Positions 39,631-49,009 of a stretch of DNA of 61,175 bases are shown here, one piece after another; position 1 is the first letter of the stretch; each line of letters opens with the position of its first letter. The position numbers and the translations under genes are program-made. The DNA lies in NCBI RefSeq assembly GCF_000420165.1, contig NZ_ATUK01000004.1, positions 1 through 61,175 of the forward strand. The letters run 5' to 3'. The notes beneath the pieces were generated by a model, which made no database searches, was not told the DNA's origin, and worked only from the letters and a program-made list of their open reading frames with translations. Origin of the DNA: Thioalkalivibrio sp. AKL19 (lineage in GTDB: Bacteria; Pseudomonadota; Gammaproteobacteria; Ectothiorhodospirales; Ectothiorhodospiraceae).

Positions 39631-40596
39631 ATGAGCGACTGGCGGCCGGGGGCGGCGCCGGCCCGCCCGGCGCGGGCCCGTCTGCTGGCCGGCTTGCGCG
39701 CATTCTTCGCGGCGCGCGGGGTGCTCGAGGTCGAGACACCAGTCCTTGGCCGCGGCGCACCGCAGGACCCGATGCTGGAGAGCTGGGAGGCGCAGGCCCC
39801 CGGCGGCGAGCGCGGTTTCCTGCAGACCTCGCCGGAATACCCGATGAAGCGCCTGCTGGCGGACGGCGCCCCGGATATCTACCAGATCGCCCGGGTGTTC
39901 CGCGGCGGTGAATTCGGCCCGCGGCACAATCCCGAGTTCACGCTGCTGGAGTGGTACCGCCTGGGGCTGGATCACCGGGCACTGGCGCGCGAGGTGGTCG
40001 CCCTGATCGCGGACCAGGCGGCGCTGTTCCCCGAGTGGCGCACGTCGCGGGGTTGCGAGGAGATCGCCTACGCGGACCTGTTTCAAGCCACCCTGGGGGT
40101 GGATCCGCTCGCGGCGGATGCCGCGGCGCTGGAGCGGGTCGCGGCGGCGCACGGGCTCACGATAGGCGGCGAGCTGGATCGGGACGGCTGGCTGGACGCC
40201 CTGATCAGCCTGGTGATCGCGCCCGGCTTCCCGCCGGACCGGCTGACCATCCTCCATGACTATCCCGAGAGCCAGGCCGTACTCGCGCGCCCCTGTGCCG
40301 GGCGCCCGGGCTATGCCGCCCGCTTCGAGCTCTACTGGGGTGACCTGGAGCTGGCCAACGGCTATCACGAACTGACCGACCCCGACCTGTTTCGCCAGCG
40401 CCGCGAGCGGGACATCGCCCAGCGCCGCGCGCGCGGCCAGCCGCTCCCGCCGGTGGACGTTCACCTGGAGGCGGCGCTGGAGTCCGGCCTGCCGGACTGC
40501 GCCGGTGTGGCCCTGGGGGTGGACCGTTTGCTGATGCGACTGCTTGGGGTGTCGCGCATCGATCAGGTGATCGATTTCCCCTGGCCCAGGGCGTGA
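39631..40596 (+). CDS. epmA: EF-P lysyltransferase EpmA (GenX/PoxA)
   Basis: 321 residues, a truncated class II lysyl-tRNA synthetase without the anticodon-binding domain. Motif 2 is FRGGEFGPRHNPEFTLLEWY, and motif 3 is GVALGVDRLLMRLLG. It attaches beta-lysine to EF-P. It follows efp directly, an arrangement also seen in other gammaproteobacteria. Confidence 0.95.
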   Translation: MSDWRPGAAPARPARARLLAGLRAFFAARGVLEVETPVLGRGAPQDPMLESWEAQAPGGERGFLQTSPEYPMKRLLADGAPDIYQIARVFRGGEFGPRHNPEFTLLEWYRLGLDHRALAREVVALIADQAALFPEWRTSRGCEEIAYADLFQATLGVDPLAADAAALERVAAAHGLTIGGELDRDGWLDALISLVIAPGFPPDRLTILHDYPESQAVLARPCAGRPGYAARFELYWGDLELANGYHELTDPDLFRQRRERDIAQRRARGQPLPPVDVHLEAALESGLPDCAGVALGVDRLLMRLLGVSRIDQVIDFPWPRA

Positions 40597-40861
40597 CACG
40601 GACCGCGCGAAGGGCTTGTCCCGGCGGGGGCGCCGGCACACTATAGGGGCTGTTGCCCAGCACCTTCGCAGGATATCCGGACCCATGTCCCCAAGGGAAA
40701 CACTGACGAATGCCCGCAAACGCGTTCGCGTCGCTTTTGCGTGCGTACAAGGCGCGGTGACTGCCACGCAGTCACTCTGCACAAGGGAGCCGCAACGCCG
40801 TGCGCGCGCCCGTTTTCGCCAACAACGGGCGGCCGAGCCCCTCCGGGGTATCAACCCGGGC

Positions 40862-42361
40862 GTGTGCATTCGTCAGTGTTCCCCGGATCTCTTTTCGCCC
40901 CGCTTCGGTCGCCCCTCGGTTGGCTTTGGGTGGGCCGGCTCTTTTTTCGTCCTGATGCTGCTGTGGCTTGTGCCACTGGCTGCACAGGCGCAGTTCGAAC
41001 ATCTGCCGGGGCCGCTGCAGCGCGCGATCGAGAGCCAGCGGCTGCCCCCGGGGAACGTCGGGCTCTGGATCCAGCGGATGTCCGATGGCGCGGTGCTCGC
41101 GCGCCTGAACGCCGATCAGCCGTACAACCCGGCCTCCACCATGAAGCTGGCGACCTCGCTGGCGGCCCTGCACGAGCTGGGGCCGGACTACACCTGGACC
41201 ACCGAGGTGTGGGCGACGCGGCCGGTGCGCAACGGCGTGCTGCGGGGGGACCTGGTCATTCGCGGCACTGGGGATCCGGGCATGGTCAGCGAGGAGCACT
41301 GGCGCATGCTGGGGCAGCTGCGTCAGACCGGGCTGCAGCGCATCGAGGGCAACGTGATCCTCGACGCCTCGCATTTCGAACTGCCGACGGGGGATCCGGC
41401 CGGGTTCAACGACCAGCCGCTGCGGGCCTACAACCAGCTGCCCTATGCCCTGCACGTGAATGCCAACGCCCAGCGCTTCCGCGTGCGGCCGGAGCGGCAT
41501 GGAGACGGGATTGACGTGACGGTGGATCCGCCGCTGCCGGGGCTGGATATCGTGAACCGCCTGCAGCCGACGCGTGGCAGCTGCGGCGGCTGGCAACGTG
41601 GAATCCGCTTCGACGCCGATCCTGGGGCCCAGCGCGTGACCCTGGCGGGGGAGTACCCGGTCAACTGTGGCGACTACGAGCTGCTGCGCTCGGTCCTGAC
41701 CCCGGAGGCGAACCATGCCGAGATGTTCCGCCTGCACTGGTCGCAGTGGGGCGGCGAGCTGACCGGGGACATCCGCCCCGGCGTGCTGCCGGTGCTGTAC
41801 GACGAACCGATCCTGCGCCATAGCTCGCGGCCGCTGTCGGATCTGATCCGGGTCTCCAACAAGTGGAGTTCCAACGTGATGACCCGCCACCTGCTGCTTA
41901 CCCTGGGCGCGCGTCATTTCACCCCGCCGGCCACGCTGGAAAAGGGGCAGCAGGCCCTGCTGGAGTCCCTGCGCGGCCTGGGGGTGGATGTCGGCGGCAT
42001 GGTGGTCGATAACGGCTCCGGTCTCAGCCGCGATACCCGGATGACCTCGCGCCAGCTGGGTCGCATCCTGGAGGCGGGCTGGCAGCACCCGCACCGTCCG
42101 GAGTTCCAGTCCTCGCTGGCCCTGGCCGGCCTGGACGGGACCCTGCGCAACCGCTTCCGCAATGGCAGCCAGCGTGACCTGCGCGGGCAGATGCACCTGA
42201 AGACCGGGCACCTGAACGAGGTCTCCGCTGTCGCCGGCTATGTGCGCACACAAGGCGGAGACGACCTGGCCGTGGTGGTGCTGGTCAACGATCCCCGGGC
42301 CCACCGTGGCATGGGCCGCAACCTGCAGGATGCCGTCCTGGAATGGGCCTACGGCCTCTGA
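40862..42361 (+). CDS. dacB: D-Ala-D-Ala carboxypeptidase/endopeptidase (PBP4)
   Basis: About 499 residues. Peptidase S13: STMK (SxxK nucleophile), VSNKWSSN (SxN-type) and LKTGHLN (KTG) are all present, with the large domain I insertion typical of PBP4. It trims or cleaves peptidoglycan cross-links in the periplasm. The start is uncertain: the frame is open from 40616. GTG 40862 would give a plausible signal peptide ending VPLAAQA-QFE, while ATG 40685 would add a long charged leader. Confidence 0.88.
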   Translation: MCIRQCSPDLFSPRFGRPSVGFGWAGSFFVLMLLWLVPLAAQAQFEHLPGPLQRAIESQRLPPGNVGLWIQRMSDGAVLARLNADQPYNPASTMKLATSLAALHELGPDYTWTTEVWATRPVRNGVLRGDLVIRGTGDPGMVSEEHWRMLGQLRQTGLQRIEGNVILDASHFELPTGDPAGFNDQPLRAYNQLPYALHVNANAQRFRVRPERHGDGIDVTVDPPLPGLDIVNRLQPTRGSCGGWQRGIRFDADPGAQRVTLAGEYPVNCGDYELLRSVLTPEANHAEMFRLHWSQWGGELTGDIRPGVLPVLYDEPILRHSSRPLSDLIRVSNKWSSNVMTRHLLLTLGARHFTPPATLEKGQQALLESLRGLGVDVGGMVVDNGSGLSRDTRMTSRQLGRILEAGWQHPHRPEFQSSLALAGLDGTLRNRFRNGSQRDLRGQMHLKTGHLNEVSAVAGYVRTQGGDDLAVVVLVNDPRAHRGMGRNLQDAVLEWAYGL

Positions 42362-42379
42362 CGCCCCGCTTTTCCACAA

Positions 42380-42540
42380 CGACGCGCACGAAAAAAACCT
42401 GAAAAGCGTTAACAGAAAGACGCGAAGGCTGGAAGATGGGTTAAGGCGCTAACCAAGCCATACGGTTTGCGCCCGTTTGCATTCCTTCCGATCTTCCCAT
42501 CTTCCTGTAGATGTTCTTTACGGGTTTTTCGTGGTTTCCC
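42380..42540. repeat. Convergent-junction inverted repeat, copy 2
   Basis: Left arm 42401-42436 (GAAAAGCGTTAACAGAAAGA...GGCTGGAAG) and right arm 42484-42512 (CTTCCGATCTTCCCATCTTC) are imperfect complements with a roughly 48-nt variable centre. It lies between dacB and the convergent lipoprotein gene. Closest relative is copy 3. Confidence 0.85.
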
Positions 42541-42544
42541 GCGC

Positions 42545-43174
42545 TCAGGGGGAGTCGACCTGCCAGTTGGACAGGATCGGGGCGCGTGATACCTCCACGT
42601 CCAGGGCCATCAGCCAGCGCGCGACCATGCGATTGGAATTATTGCGCAGGGTGTAGGCCTCGGGGTGCTCGACGAAGGCCATGTCCCAGGCGCTGGACTC
42701 CGCCCGCTCGTCGTAGCCGGCCTGCCAGATGCCTTCGAGTTCCTCGCGCAGCGCCGCGGCCCGTTCATGGGTGACGACCAGCGGAAACCATTCTTCCAGC
42801 GGAACCCGCAGTTGGTGCTCCGCCGCATCCGCCAGTTCGGGACCGGTCAGGACCTGGCGACCGAGGGCTCCCTTGGTGGGCAGGAAGAGCCCGGCAAACC
42901 CCATGAGCGGATTCGTGCGGCGCTCGACGTAAAACGCCCAGTCACCGTAGGAATAGCGCAGCCAGGCGTCCGGGGCCTCGGCAGGCAGCACCAGGCTGGA
43001 GTGATGGCCATGGTCCAGCAACGCCACCATGACCGGGTCCTCCGGCCCCTCCGGGGGGTGCAGCGCGACCGCGGCGCAGCCCTGCAGGAACCACAGGGAA
43101 ACCACCACCAATACCCAGTTCCGGGGTTGGAATGTGCCACGGTTGCGGGCCGTACAGTCACCGGGATCGCGCAT
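42545..43174 (-). CDS. Lipoprotein, DUF2459-like
   Basis: 209 residues. Signal-like hydrophobic stretch and a lipobox-like LQGC at about residues 30-33 after a hydrophilic lead. The body has DHGHHSSLVLP, YSYGDWAFYVE and a C-terminal SNRMVARWL, reminiscent of the TIGR02117/DUF2459 family. Function unknown. The start may lie further in, because a lipoprotein signal normally begins nearer the Cys. Confidence 0.5.
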   Translation of the reverse strand: MRDPGDCTARNRGTFQPRNWVLVVVSLWFLQGCAAVALHPPEGPEDPVMVALLDHGHHSSLVLPAEAPDAWLRYSYGDWAFYVERRTNPLMGFAGLFLPTKGALGRQVLTGPELADAAEHQLRVPLEEWFPLVVTHERAAALREELEGIWQAGYDERAESSAWDMAFVEHPEAYTLRNNSNRMVARWLMALDVEVSRAPILSNWQVDSP

Positions 43175-43180
43175 GGCGGG

Positions 43181-43732
43181 TCAGTGGTGCTCGAGCTTGC
43201 CCAGTTCCGCAAGGATGGACAGCACCAGCGACTCGCCCTGCGAACCCATGCCGCGGCACAGCACGTCGGGGTCGCGCTCGCCGTCCACGAGGCGCTTGGT
43301 GATGCCGCCGAGGCGCGCCATGTCGCCTCCCGCGCGGCTCATCTGTTCGGCCATCTGGGACAGCCAGTGCAGTGACTGGGCATCGCCGCGTGCGGCCCCG
43401 TGGATCATCTGTGCCAGCCCCGGCGCGGCCTGGGCCGGATCGCCACTTTGTTCCGGGTCGGGCAGGCTGGACGGGTCCTGCAGCCCGGACAGGATCGCCG
43501 TGAGGATCACCGTGTCCTCGTCGTCCAGGCCCTGCAGCAGCGACGTGTCACGCTCGCCTTCGAGTACGCGGCGGATGCGCTGGATCAGTTCGCCCCAGCC
43601 GGCCTCGTGCGCCTGGTTAAGAACTGGCTCCAGTTCGCGGCGGGTCTCCGGATTCTGGGTGGCCTGTACCACCAGGTTGATCAGGCCGGCCTGGGCCTGG
43701 CGGATCTGCTGGGCGTGTTGTGGGTCGATCAT
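43181..43732 (-). CDS. Conserved helical protein, unknown function
   Basis: 183 residues, acidic, no membrane segment. MIDPQHAQQIRQAQAGLINLVV begins a likely helical fold. ATG 43732 replaces a longer open frame whose extra N-terminus is basic and not gene-like. It lies 6 nt upstream of the DUF2459-like gene on the same strand, so cotranscription is likely. Not recognised. Confidence 0.6.
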   Translation of the reverse strand: MIDPQHAQQIRQAQAGLINLVVQATQNPETRRELEPVLNQAHEAGWGELIQRIRRVLEGERDTSLLQGLDDEDTVILTAILSGLQDPSSLPDPEQSGDPAQAAPGLAQMIHGAARGDAQSLHWLSQMAEQMSRAGGDMARLGGITKRLVDGERDPDVLCRGMGSQGESLVLSILAELGKLEHH

Positions 43733-43890
43733 CGTTGGTCGAACTCTTGCTTGGACGGTGGGCTGGACTGGATGCGGTAGGCATGCGTGTCGCGCCCGGC
43801 ATCCTCGTTCTTGTGGCGAGATTAGCATGCCCGGCAGTGCGTTCGGCGAAGGCCTGCGGCACAATGGCGGCTCCATTTGCAGAGGATGTC

Positions 43891-44367
43891 GTGGTGGAAG
43901 AACAGACAGCAGTGGGGCTGTGGGTGGCCCTCGGGATCCTGGCCATCGTGGTCGCCGCCCTGGTGGGCTTCTGGGTGGGGCGCGTCACCAGTGACGAGCG
44001 CAAGCTGATCCGCGAACTGGAAGAGGAACTGGACCGGCGGATGCAGGAGCTGACCCGCTACCGCAGTCAGGTCAACGACCATTTCGATCGCACGGCCACG
44101 CTGTTCGCGACCATGGCGGGTTCCTATCGGGATCTCTACCACCACCTGGCCCAGAGCGCGGAGGAACTGGCCGACAAGCCGACCCGCGATCGCCTCGAGG
44201 ACCGGGCCGGGCAGTTGCTGTCGCACATGACGCGCAGCGATTACGGCACGGGTCCCGGCGAGGCGGCCGGTGGTGCCAACGAGTCGGACACCCAGGATGA
44301 CGAGCCGTCCGGCAAGGGTTCCGGGGGCGAGTCCCGCAAGCCGGACGAACGCCCGCGCCCCGACTGA
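43891..44367 (+). CDS. zapG: ZapG/YhcB-type membrane protein (DUF1043)
   Basis: 158 residues. One N-terminal TM helix (about 8-30, VALGILAIVVAALVGFWVG) is followed by a coiled coil (LIRELEEELDRRMQELTRYRSQVNDHFDRTATLF), the DUF1043 pattern. The tail is acidic and disordered. In E. coli the protein links the cell-division and wall-elongation machineries. GTG 43891 is chosen, with AGAGG 5 nt before it. Confidence 0.82.
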   Translation: MVEEQTAVGLWVALGILAIVVAALVGFWVGRVTSDERKLIRELEEELDRRMQELTRYRSQVNDHFDRTATLFATMAGSYRDLYHHLAQSAEELADKPTRDRLEDRAGQLLSHMTRSDYGTGPGEAAGGANESDTQDDEPSGKGSGGESRKPDERPRPD

Positions 44368-44399
44368 CCCGCCGCTGTGTGCCGTGTGGGTTGAGTCTG

Positions 44400-44570
44400 T
44401 TTTAACCACGAACCCCATGCAGGCCCGTAGAAAACGTCAAAAGTGTTAACAGGAAGACGCGAAGGCTGGAAGTTGGCTTGTAGCGCTGGGCAAGCCATCC
44501 GCATTGCGCCCTACCTGAGGCATTCCTTCCGATCTTCCCATCTTCCTGTAGATGCTTATTGCGGGGTGGG
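44400..44570. repeat. Convergent-junction inverted repeat, copy 3
   Basis: Left arm about 44440-44472 (AACAGGAAGACGCGAAGGCT) and right arm 44522-44554 (CTTCCGATCTTCCCATCTTC). It lies between convergent genes (44367 and 44572). Together with copy 2 it shows the family is defined by conserved arms and a variable centre. Confidence 0.85.
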
Positions 44571-44571
44571 C

Positions 44572-44967
44572 TCAGAGGGAGGAGATCTGGGCCCGGATCT
44601 GGTTGTCCAGATTCTGGATCCAGTTGTTGTAGTTCGGGTGGATGTTGCCGTCCGCGTAGTTCAGGTTCGCGCTGTCCTTGTAGCGGATGCTGTATTCCCC
44701 GGCAGCAAACGGGATCTCGACCACGGCGACGTGGTCACGCAGGTGGAGTCGCCCCTCCAGCAGTCCCGGTTCGGCCTCTTCCATGCGCCAGCCCAGCGAG
44801 GAACCCGCGGTGCGGATGGCGCGTTCCATCTGTTCGGCGCTGGGCCGCTCGCCATCGACATTGGTGACCGTGGTATCGCTGATGTCCTGCACGGGGACCG
44901 TGCCGCGGCAGCCGGCCAGCGCGAACAGAGCGGCGAAGAGGATGACCAGCAACGTCCTGGACTTCAT
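44572..44967 (-). CDS. Small lipoprotein of unknown function
   Basis: 131 residues. Signal MKSRTLLVILFAALFALAGC with the lipid Cys at residue 20. The mature region has a short folded part (SLGWRMEEAEPGLLEGRLHLRDHVAVVEIPF) and ends with an acidic/Asn-rich stretch. GGGAGAAA lies before ATG 44967. It is separated from the polyene operon by about 80 nt and could be its last gene or independent. Confidence 0.65.
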   Translation of the reverse strand: MKSRTLLVILFAALFALAGCRGTVPVQDISDTTVTNVDGERPSAEQMERAIRTAGSSLGWRMEEAEPGLLEGRLHLRDHVAVVEIPFAAGEYSIRYKDSANLNYADGNIHPNYNNWIQNLDNQIRAQISSL

Positions 44968-45049
44968 GGTGCTTTCTCCCTTGGTGGATCCGCCGGGAGT
45001 GTAGACATGCGGGCCCCGCATTTCCAAGGGTGTCGGCCCGGCTCCCTTC

Positions 45050-45778
45050 CTACCGCGGGATCACGCCCAGTGAACGCAGGAGCCCCAGCGGGCGCATCCC
45101 GCGGCGCAGCAGATGGCCGGCGACCATGGCGATGATGCGCAGGGTGTCCGCGGTGGGCCGGTAATGGCTGGGGCGGTGGTTCTCCGGGTAGATGCAGCGC
45201 ACTGGCACCACCCGCGCCGGGAAGCCCAGGCGTTCGGCGACGATCAGCGCCTCGCTCTCGAACACGAAACCGCGCGCGCGGTGGTGGCGCAGCTCCAGGC
45301 GCCGTAACAGGGGTGCCGGGTACAGCCGGAACCCCGACTGTGAATCCTGCAGCGGCTGTCCGGAGGCCCACGCGATCCAGAAGTCCGCCATGCGGTTGCC
45401 GAACAGCCGCAGCGGCGGGGTGTGCTCGCGGCCCTTGAGCCGGGCACCCAGGACGAGTCGCTCCGGCGTCTCGCGCCAGGCGGCGATCAGCGCGGGGATC
45501 TCCGAGGTGTCGTGCTGGCCATCGGCGTCCAGGGTCACCACGGCGTCGGCGCCGGTGGCCAGGGCATGCTGCATCCCGGCCCACAGGGCCGCCGCCTTGC
45601 CGCCGTTCGCGGGCTGGCGCAAGACCTCGGCCTGGTCCTCGACCAGGCGGGCGGTCGCGTCCTCCGAACCGTCGTCCACCACGATGACCCGCTCCACATG
45701 CGCCCGTGCGCCGGCGACCACCGCCTCGATGGTGGCGGCCTCGTTGTGCGCGGGGATCAGGGCAACAACGGCGTTCAT
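45050..45778 (-). CDS. Family 2 glycosyltransferase, polyene operon
   Basis: 242 residues. GT2 fold of the dolichol-phosphate-mannose-synthase type: ALIPAHNEAATIE, VIVVDDGSEDAT, TLDADGQHD (DxD) and GNRMADFWIAWASGQPLQDSQSGFRLY. There is no transmembrane tail. It is the twelfth and last gene of the operon starting at 55484. It probably adds a sugar or lipid-linked sugar to the polyene product; the exact acceptor is inference. Confidence 0.8.
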   Translation of the reverse strand: MNAVVALIPAHNEAATIEAVVAGARAHVERVIVVDDGSEDATARLVEDQAEVLRQPANGGKAAALWAGMQHALATGADAVVTLDADGQHDTSEIPALIAAWRETPERLVLGARLKGREHTPPLRLFGNRMADFWIAWASGQPLQDSQSGFRLYPAPLLRRLELRHHRARGFVFESEALIVAERLGFPARVVPVRCIYPENHRPSHYRPTADTLRIIAMVAGHLLRRGMRPLGLLRSLGVIPR

Positions 45779-45785
45779 GCGGGCG

Positions 45786-46508
45786 TCAGGCGAGCGCGCC
45801 GTTGACGCCGATCACCTGGCCGGATACATAGCTGGCGGCCTCGCTGGCAAGGAAGCCGACTACGCCCGCGACCTCCTCGGGCCGGCCCGCACGGCGCATC
45901 GGGACCATGTTGCGAATGGTCTCGGCATCGAAGCTGTCGTCGCTCATCGGGCTCTCGATGATCCCGGGGGCGACCGCATTGGCGGTGATGCCGCGCGAGG
46001 CGACTTCCTGGGCCAGCGAGCGGATCGCTCCATGCAGGCCGGCCTTCGCGGCGGCGTAATTGGTCTGGCCGCGATTGCCAATCTGTCCGGCCACCGAGGA
46101 GATGGCGATCACCCGGCCCCAGCGGGTCGTGATCATGGGCAGCAGCAGGGGCTGGGTCACGTTGTAGAACCCGTTGAGCCCGACATCGATCGGGCGGTCC
46201 CACTGTTCGCGGCGCATCCCGGCCAGCGGGGCGTCGTCGTGGACCCCCGCGTTGTGCACCAGGACCTGCACCGGCTGCTCGGCCACCAGGGGCTCCAGGC
46301 TCTCGCGGCAGGCTGCCTCGTCGGTGATGTCGAACACCCGCACCCGGGCCTGGCCGCCAGTCTCGCGGATGGCCGCGGCCGTGGCCTCGGCCGCGTCGGC
46401 ATTGCGGTGGGCGTGCAGGATGACCTCGTGGCCGGCCGCGGCCAGCGCGTGGGCGATCGCGGCGCCGATGGCGCCGGAGCCGCCGGTGATCAGGGCGCGT
46501 GTGGTCAA
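45786..46508 (-). CDS. 3-ketoacyl-ACP reductase (FabG/ApeQ-like)
   Basis: 240 residues. SDR: TGGSGAIG at residues 8-15, NAG motif (VHNAGVHDD), catalytic SSVAGQ...YAAAK. Its role would be reducing the beta-keto group during polyene chain extension. The start codon is TTG at 46508, with GGAGGAG upstream and a TTGA overlap with the dehydratase stop. Confidence 0.87.
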   Translation of the reverse strand: MTTRALITGGSGAIGAAIAHALAAAGHEVILHAHRNADAAEATAAAIRETGGQARVRVFDITDEAACRESLEPLVAEQPVQVLVHNAGVHDDAPLAGMRREQWDRPIDVGLNGFYNVTQPLLLPMITTRWGRVIAISSVAGQIGNRGQTNYAAAKAGLHGAIRSLAQEVASRGITANAVAPGIIESPMSDDSFDAETIRNMVPMRRAGRPEEVAGVVGFLASEAASYVSGQVIGVNGALA

Positions 46509-46966
46509 GGGGTCTCCTCCTCGTCGGCTGGTTGCAGGATCACCGTCGCCCGGGCGCTCAGCACTGGCTGGTCGCCGGCGCTTACGCGCAGGTCGTAGAT
46601 GGAACTGTTGCTGTCCGAGAGGATGCGTTCGGCGTGGATTTCCAGCGTGGCCTCAAGGGCGTCGAGGCGACGGGTCTGCAGTTGCAGATCCCGTACCGCT
46701 GCCAGGTAGCCGGCGCGCGCCGGTCCGGCGCCGGCCAGCAGGGCCCCGTGCACCGCCATGCCCTGGGCGCCGTACTCCAGCGCGGCCAGGGCGTGCAGGC
46801 CGGCCTCCCCGCGCAGCGGGTTGGCCGGATCCCGGTGGTTTCCAGCCCGGCAGTGGATCGAGGCGTCGGACCAGGCCTCCACCGAATCCAGCAGGCACAT
46901 TGCGCCGGCATGCGGCAGCAGCCGGCAGATGGCGTCGTGATCCAGGGTCTCGGTTCGGGATGACAT
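46505..46966 (-). CDS. 3-hydroxyacyl-ACP dehydratase, ApeP-like
   Basis: 153 residues. Hotdog fold with LPHAGAMCLLDSV, like ApeP of aryl-polyene clusters. In that system ApeP forms a heteromer with the ApeI-type dehydratase, here at 52906-53241. It supplies the trans double bonds of the polyene. The cluster holds both partners. Confidence 0.82.
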   Translation of the reverse strand: MSSRTETLDHDAICRLLPHAGAMCLLDSVEAWSDASIHCRAGNHRDPANPLRGEAGLHALAALEYGAQGMAVHGALLAGAGPARAGYLAAVRDLQLQTRRLDALEATLEIHAERILSDSNSSIYDLRVSAGDQPVLSARATVILQPADEEETP

Positions 46967-46997
46967 GCGCGGGATCTTCCTGATCCGGGCGGATGAT

Positions 46998-47777
46998 TCA
47001 GGGCTCGATCCGGATGTTCAGTGACCGGCCCAGCGGAGCCGCCAGCGTAACATTTCCGGGCGTGCCCCGGACCAGCCGTTCCAGCAGGGGCAGGGCGCGG
47101 GCCGCCGGATTGCTCCCGCGCAGGGCCTCGAGGTCGGCGCTGATGCAGCGGTCGGCCGTGGCCGGTCCCCCGAGATCGAGTTGCAGCCTCCAGGGGGCCT
47201 TGTCCACCGGGCCCAGACGCAGCGCGACTGCAAAGGGATGGTGGATGGGGCGCACGTGGATGAAGCTCTCCATGGACGGCACGTCGTAGCAGGCCAGCAG
47301 GACGTCGCCGCCCTCGGCCAGCTGCAGCGTAGCCGCCTCCAGCAGCCCCGCGGCCAGGCTGGCGTTGTAGCCCGACAGGGCGGTCGCCGGGGCCGGGTTG
47401 CGGGTCGCGATCGACCAGTTGCCGGCCGGAGCGTTATGTACCGAGTTGTGGAACTGGACCGGCGAGACCACCGGCTCCGGCCGGGTGAGCGCATCGCAGA
47501 TGCGGTCGATGATATCCATGTCGCCGGAGGATGACGCAAACACGCTGCGCAGCTGGCCGCGGTCGGCGTCCCGGGTCGCCTCTTCCGCGACCTTCAGCGC
47601 CAGGCGGATGGTGGCGGTGGTGCGCCGGCGTTCGTTGGCCGGGAGCAGGCCGGGCGGTGGGACCTGAACCTCGCGGCTTGTCAGCGGCGCGTCGCCGGCC
47701 AGGATCGGCCGGGCGCTGTCGAAGTCGTCCAGCCCCGGGCCCAGCAGGCCCACCGCATGCAGTCCGATGGCGTTCAT
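46998..47777 (-). CDS. Ketosynthase chain-length-factor-like partner
   Basis: 259 residues, shorter than a full ketosynthase. VHNAPAGNWSIAT is present, but I see no catalytic Cys in the expected context, as in ApeC-type partners. ATG 47777 overlaps the ketosynthase stop (ATGA). It would form a heterodimer with the gene just upstream and set polyene chain length. Longer open frames upstream are shadows of that gene. Confidence 0.78.
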   Translation of the reverse strand: MNAIGLHAVGLLGPGLDDFDSARPILAGDAPLTSREVQVPPPGLLPANERRRTTATIRLALKVAEEATRDADRGQLRSVFASSSGDMDIIDRICDALTRPEPVVSPVQFHNSVHNAPAGNWSIATRNPAPATALSGYNASLAAGLLEAATLQLAEGGDVLLACYDVPSMESFIHVRPIHHPFAVALRLGPVDKAPWRLQLDLGGPATADRCISADLEALRGSNPAARALPLLERLVRGTPGNVTLAAPLGRSLNIRIEP

Positions 47778-49009
47778 GGCGCGGCCTCCAGCAGCAGGCT
47801 GCAATTGTTGCCGCCAAACCCGAAGGCATTCACCAGCACCCGCTGCACCGCGCGGGGTTCCGCCTCGCTCCGGGCGTCGAGGCCCAGGTCCGGGTCCAGG
47901 GTATTGAGCCCGGCGGTGGGGGGTACGAAGCCGCCGTCCAGGCTGGCGAGGGCCTGGGCCACGCCAACCGCGCCGGCGGCCCCGAGGGTGTGCCCGGTCA
48001 GGCCCTTGGTACCGACCGCGCGCGGGTTCGGGCCCAGGCTGCGCACCAGGGCCCGTGCCTCGGATCCGTCGTTGGCCGGTGTCGCGGTGGCGTGCATCAG
48101 CACGTAGTCGATCGCGTCGCCGCGTCGCCCGGCCCGCACCAGGGCCTGCTGCAGCGCGGTTGCGGCCCCCAGGCCTTCGGGGTGCGGGGCGGACATGTGA
48201 TGGGCGTCGCTGGATTCGCCATGGCCGGTCAGCAGCGGCCCCGTGGCATCCGCCGAGGGCCGCTCCAGCAGGAAGAAGCCGGCGGCCTCGCCGATGGAGA
48301 TGCCGGCGCGGTCGCGATCCAGGGGGGTGCAGGGCCGCGCGGCGACCAGCTGCAGCGCGTTGAAGCCGTACAGCGTCATGCCGCACAGGCTGTCGACGCC
48401 GCCGACCACGGCCGCGTCGCAAAGCCCCGCCGCGATGTAGCGCCGGGCGTCGGCGAAGACCTTGGCGCTGGACGAGCAGGCGGTGGAGACCACCATCGCC
48501 GGGCCGGAGAGGCCGAAGCGGGTGGCCACGAAGTCGGCCAGCGAGAACATGTTCTGGGTGTGCCGATAGTCGTAGTCCGGGGGCAGGGCCCCGGTCTGCG
48601 GGTCCCGGCGGTGGTAGGCGGCCTCGGTGGCGGCGATGCCGGAGGTGCTGGTGCCCAGCAGCACGGCCACCCGGTCGGCCCCATGGCGCTCCACTGCGGC
48701 CGCCACGGCATCGGCGAAGCCGTCCTGGCGCAGGCCCAGCTCGGCGAGCTGGTTATTGCGGCACTGGAACGGGGCGAGGGCGCCCTCCAGGGTGATGGCC
48801 TCCACGCCGGGCACGCGGCCGATATGGGTGTCCAGGATGACACTCTCGAGGTCGCAGGGGCGCAGGCCGCTGGTGCCACTGCGCAAGGCCTCGGCATTGG
48901 CGGCAATCCCGGTGCCGGCGGCACTCGTCAGGGTATGGGCGGTAATGACCAGGGGGTCCATGGACGCGCTGCGGGTTGTGGCCGGAGGGTTCCCCGGGTG
49001 AGTTGGCAT
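47774..49009 (-). CDS. Beta-ketoacyl-ACP synthase (FabF/ApeO-like)
   Basis: 411 residues. Full ketosynthase: nucleophile Cys in STACSSSAKV, His in MHATATPANDGSE, second His region LTGHTLGAAGAV, and the C-terminal FGFGGNN. It performs decarboxylative chain extension with malonyl-ACP. ATG 49009 overlaps the exporter stop (TGATG); the conserved part begins 16 residues later (MDPLVITAHTL). Confidence 0.88.
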   Translation of the reverse strand: MPTHPGNPPATTRSASMDPLVITAHTLTSAAGTGIAANAEALRSGTSGLRPCDLESVILDTHIGRVPGVEAITLEGALAPFQCRNNQLAELGLRQDGFADAVAAAVERHGADRVAVLLGTSTSGIAATEAAYHRRDPQTGALPPDYDYRHTQNMFSLADFVATRFGLSGPAMVVSTACSSSAKVFADARRYIAAGLCDAAVVGGVDSLCGMTLYGFNALQLVAARPCTPLDRDRAGISIGEAAGFFLLERPSADATGPLLTGHGESSDAHHMSAPHPEGLGAATALQQALVRAGRRGDAIDYVLMHATATPANDGSEARALVRSLGPNPRAVGTKGLTGHTLGAAGAVGVAQALASLDGGFVPPTAGLNTLDPDLGLDARSEAEPRAVQRVLVNAFGFGGNNCSLLLEAAP

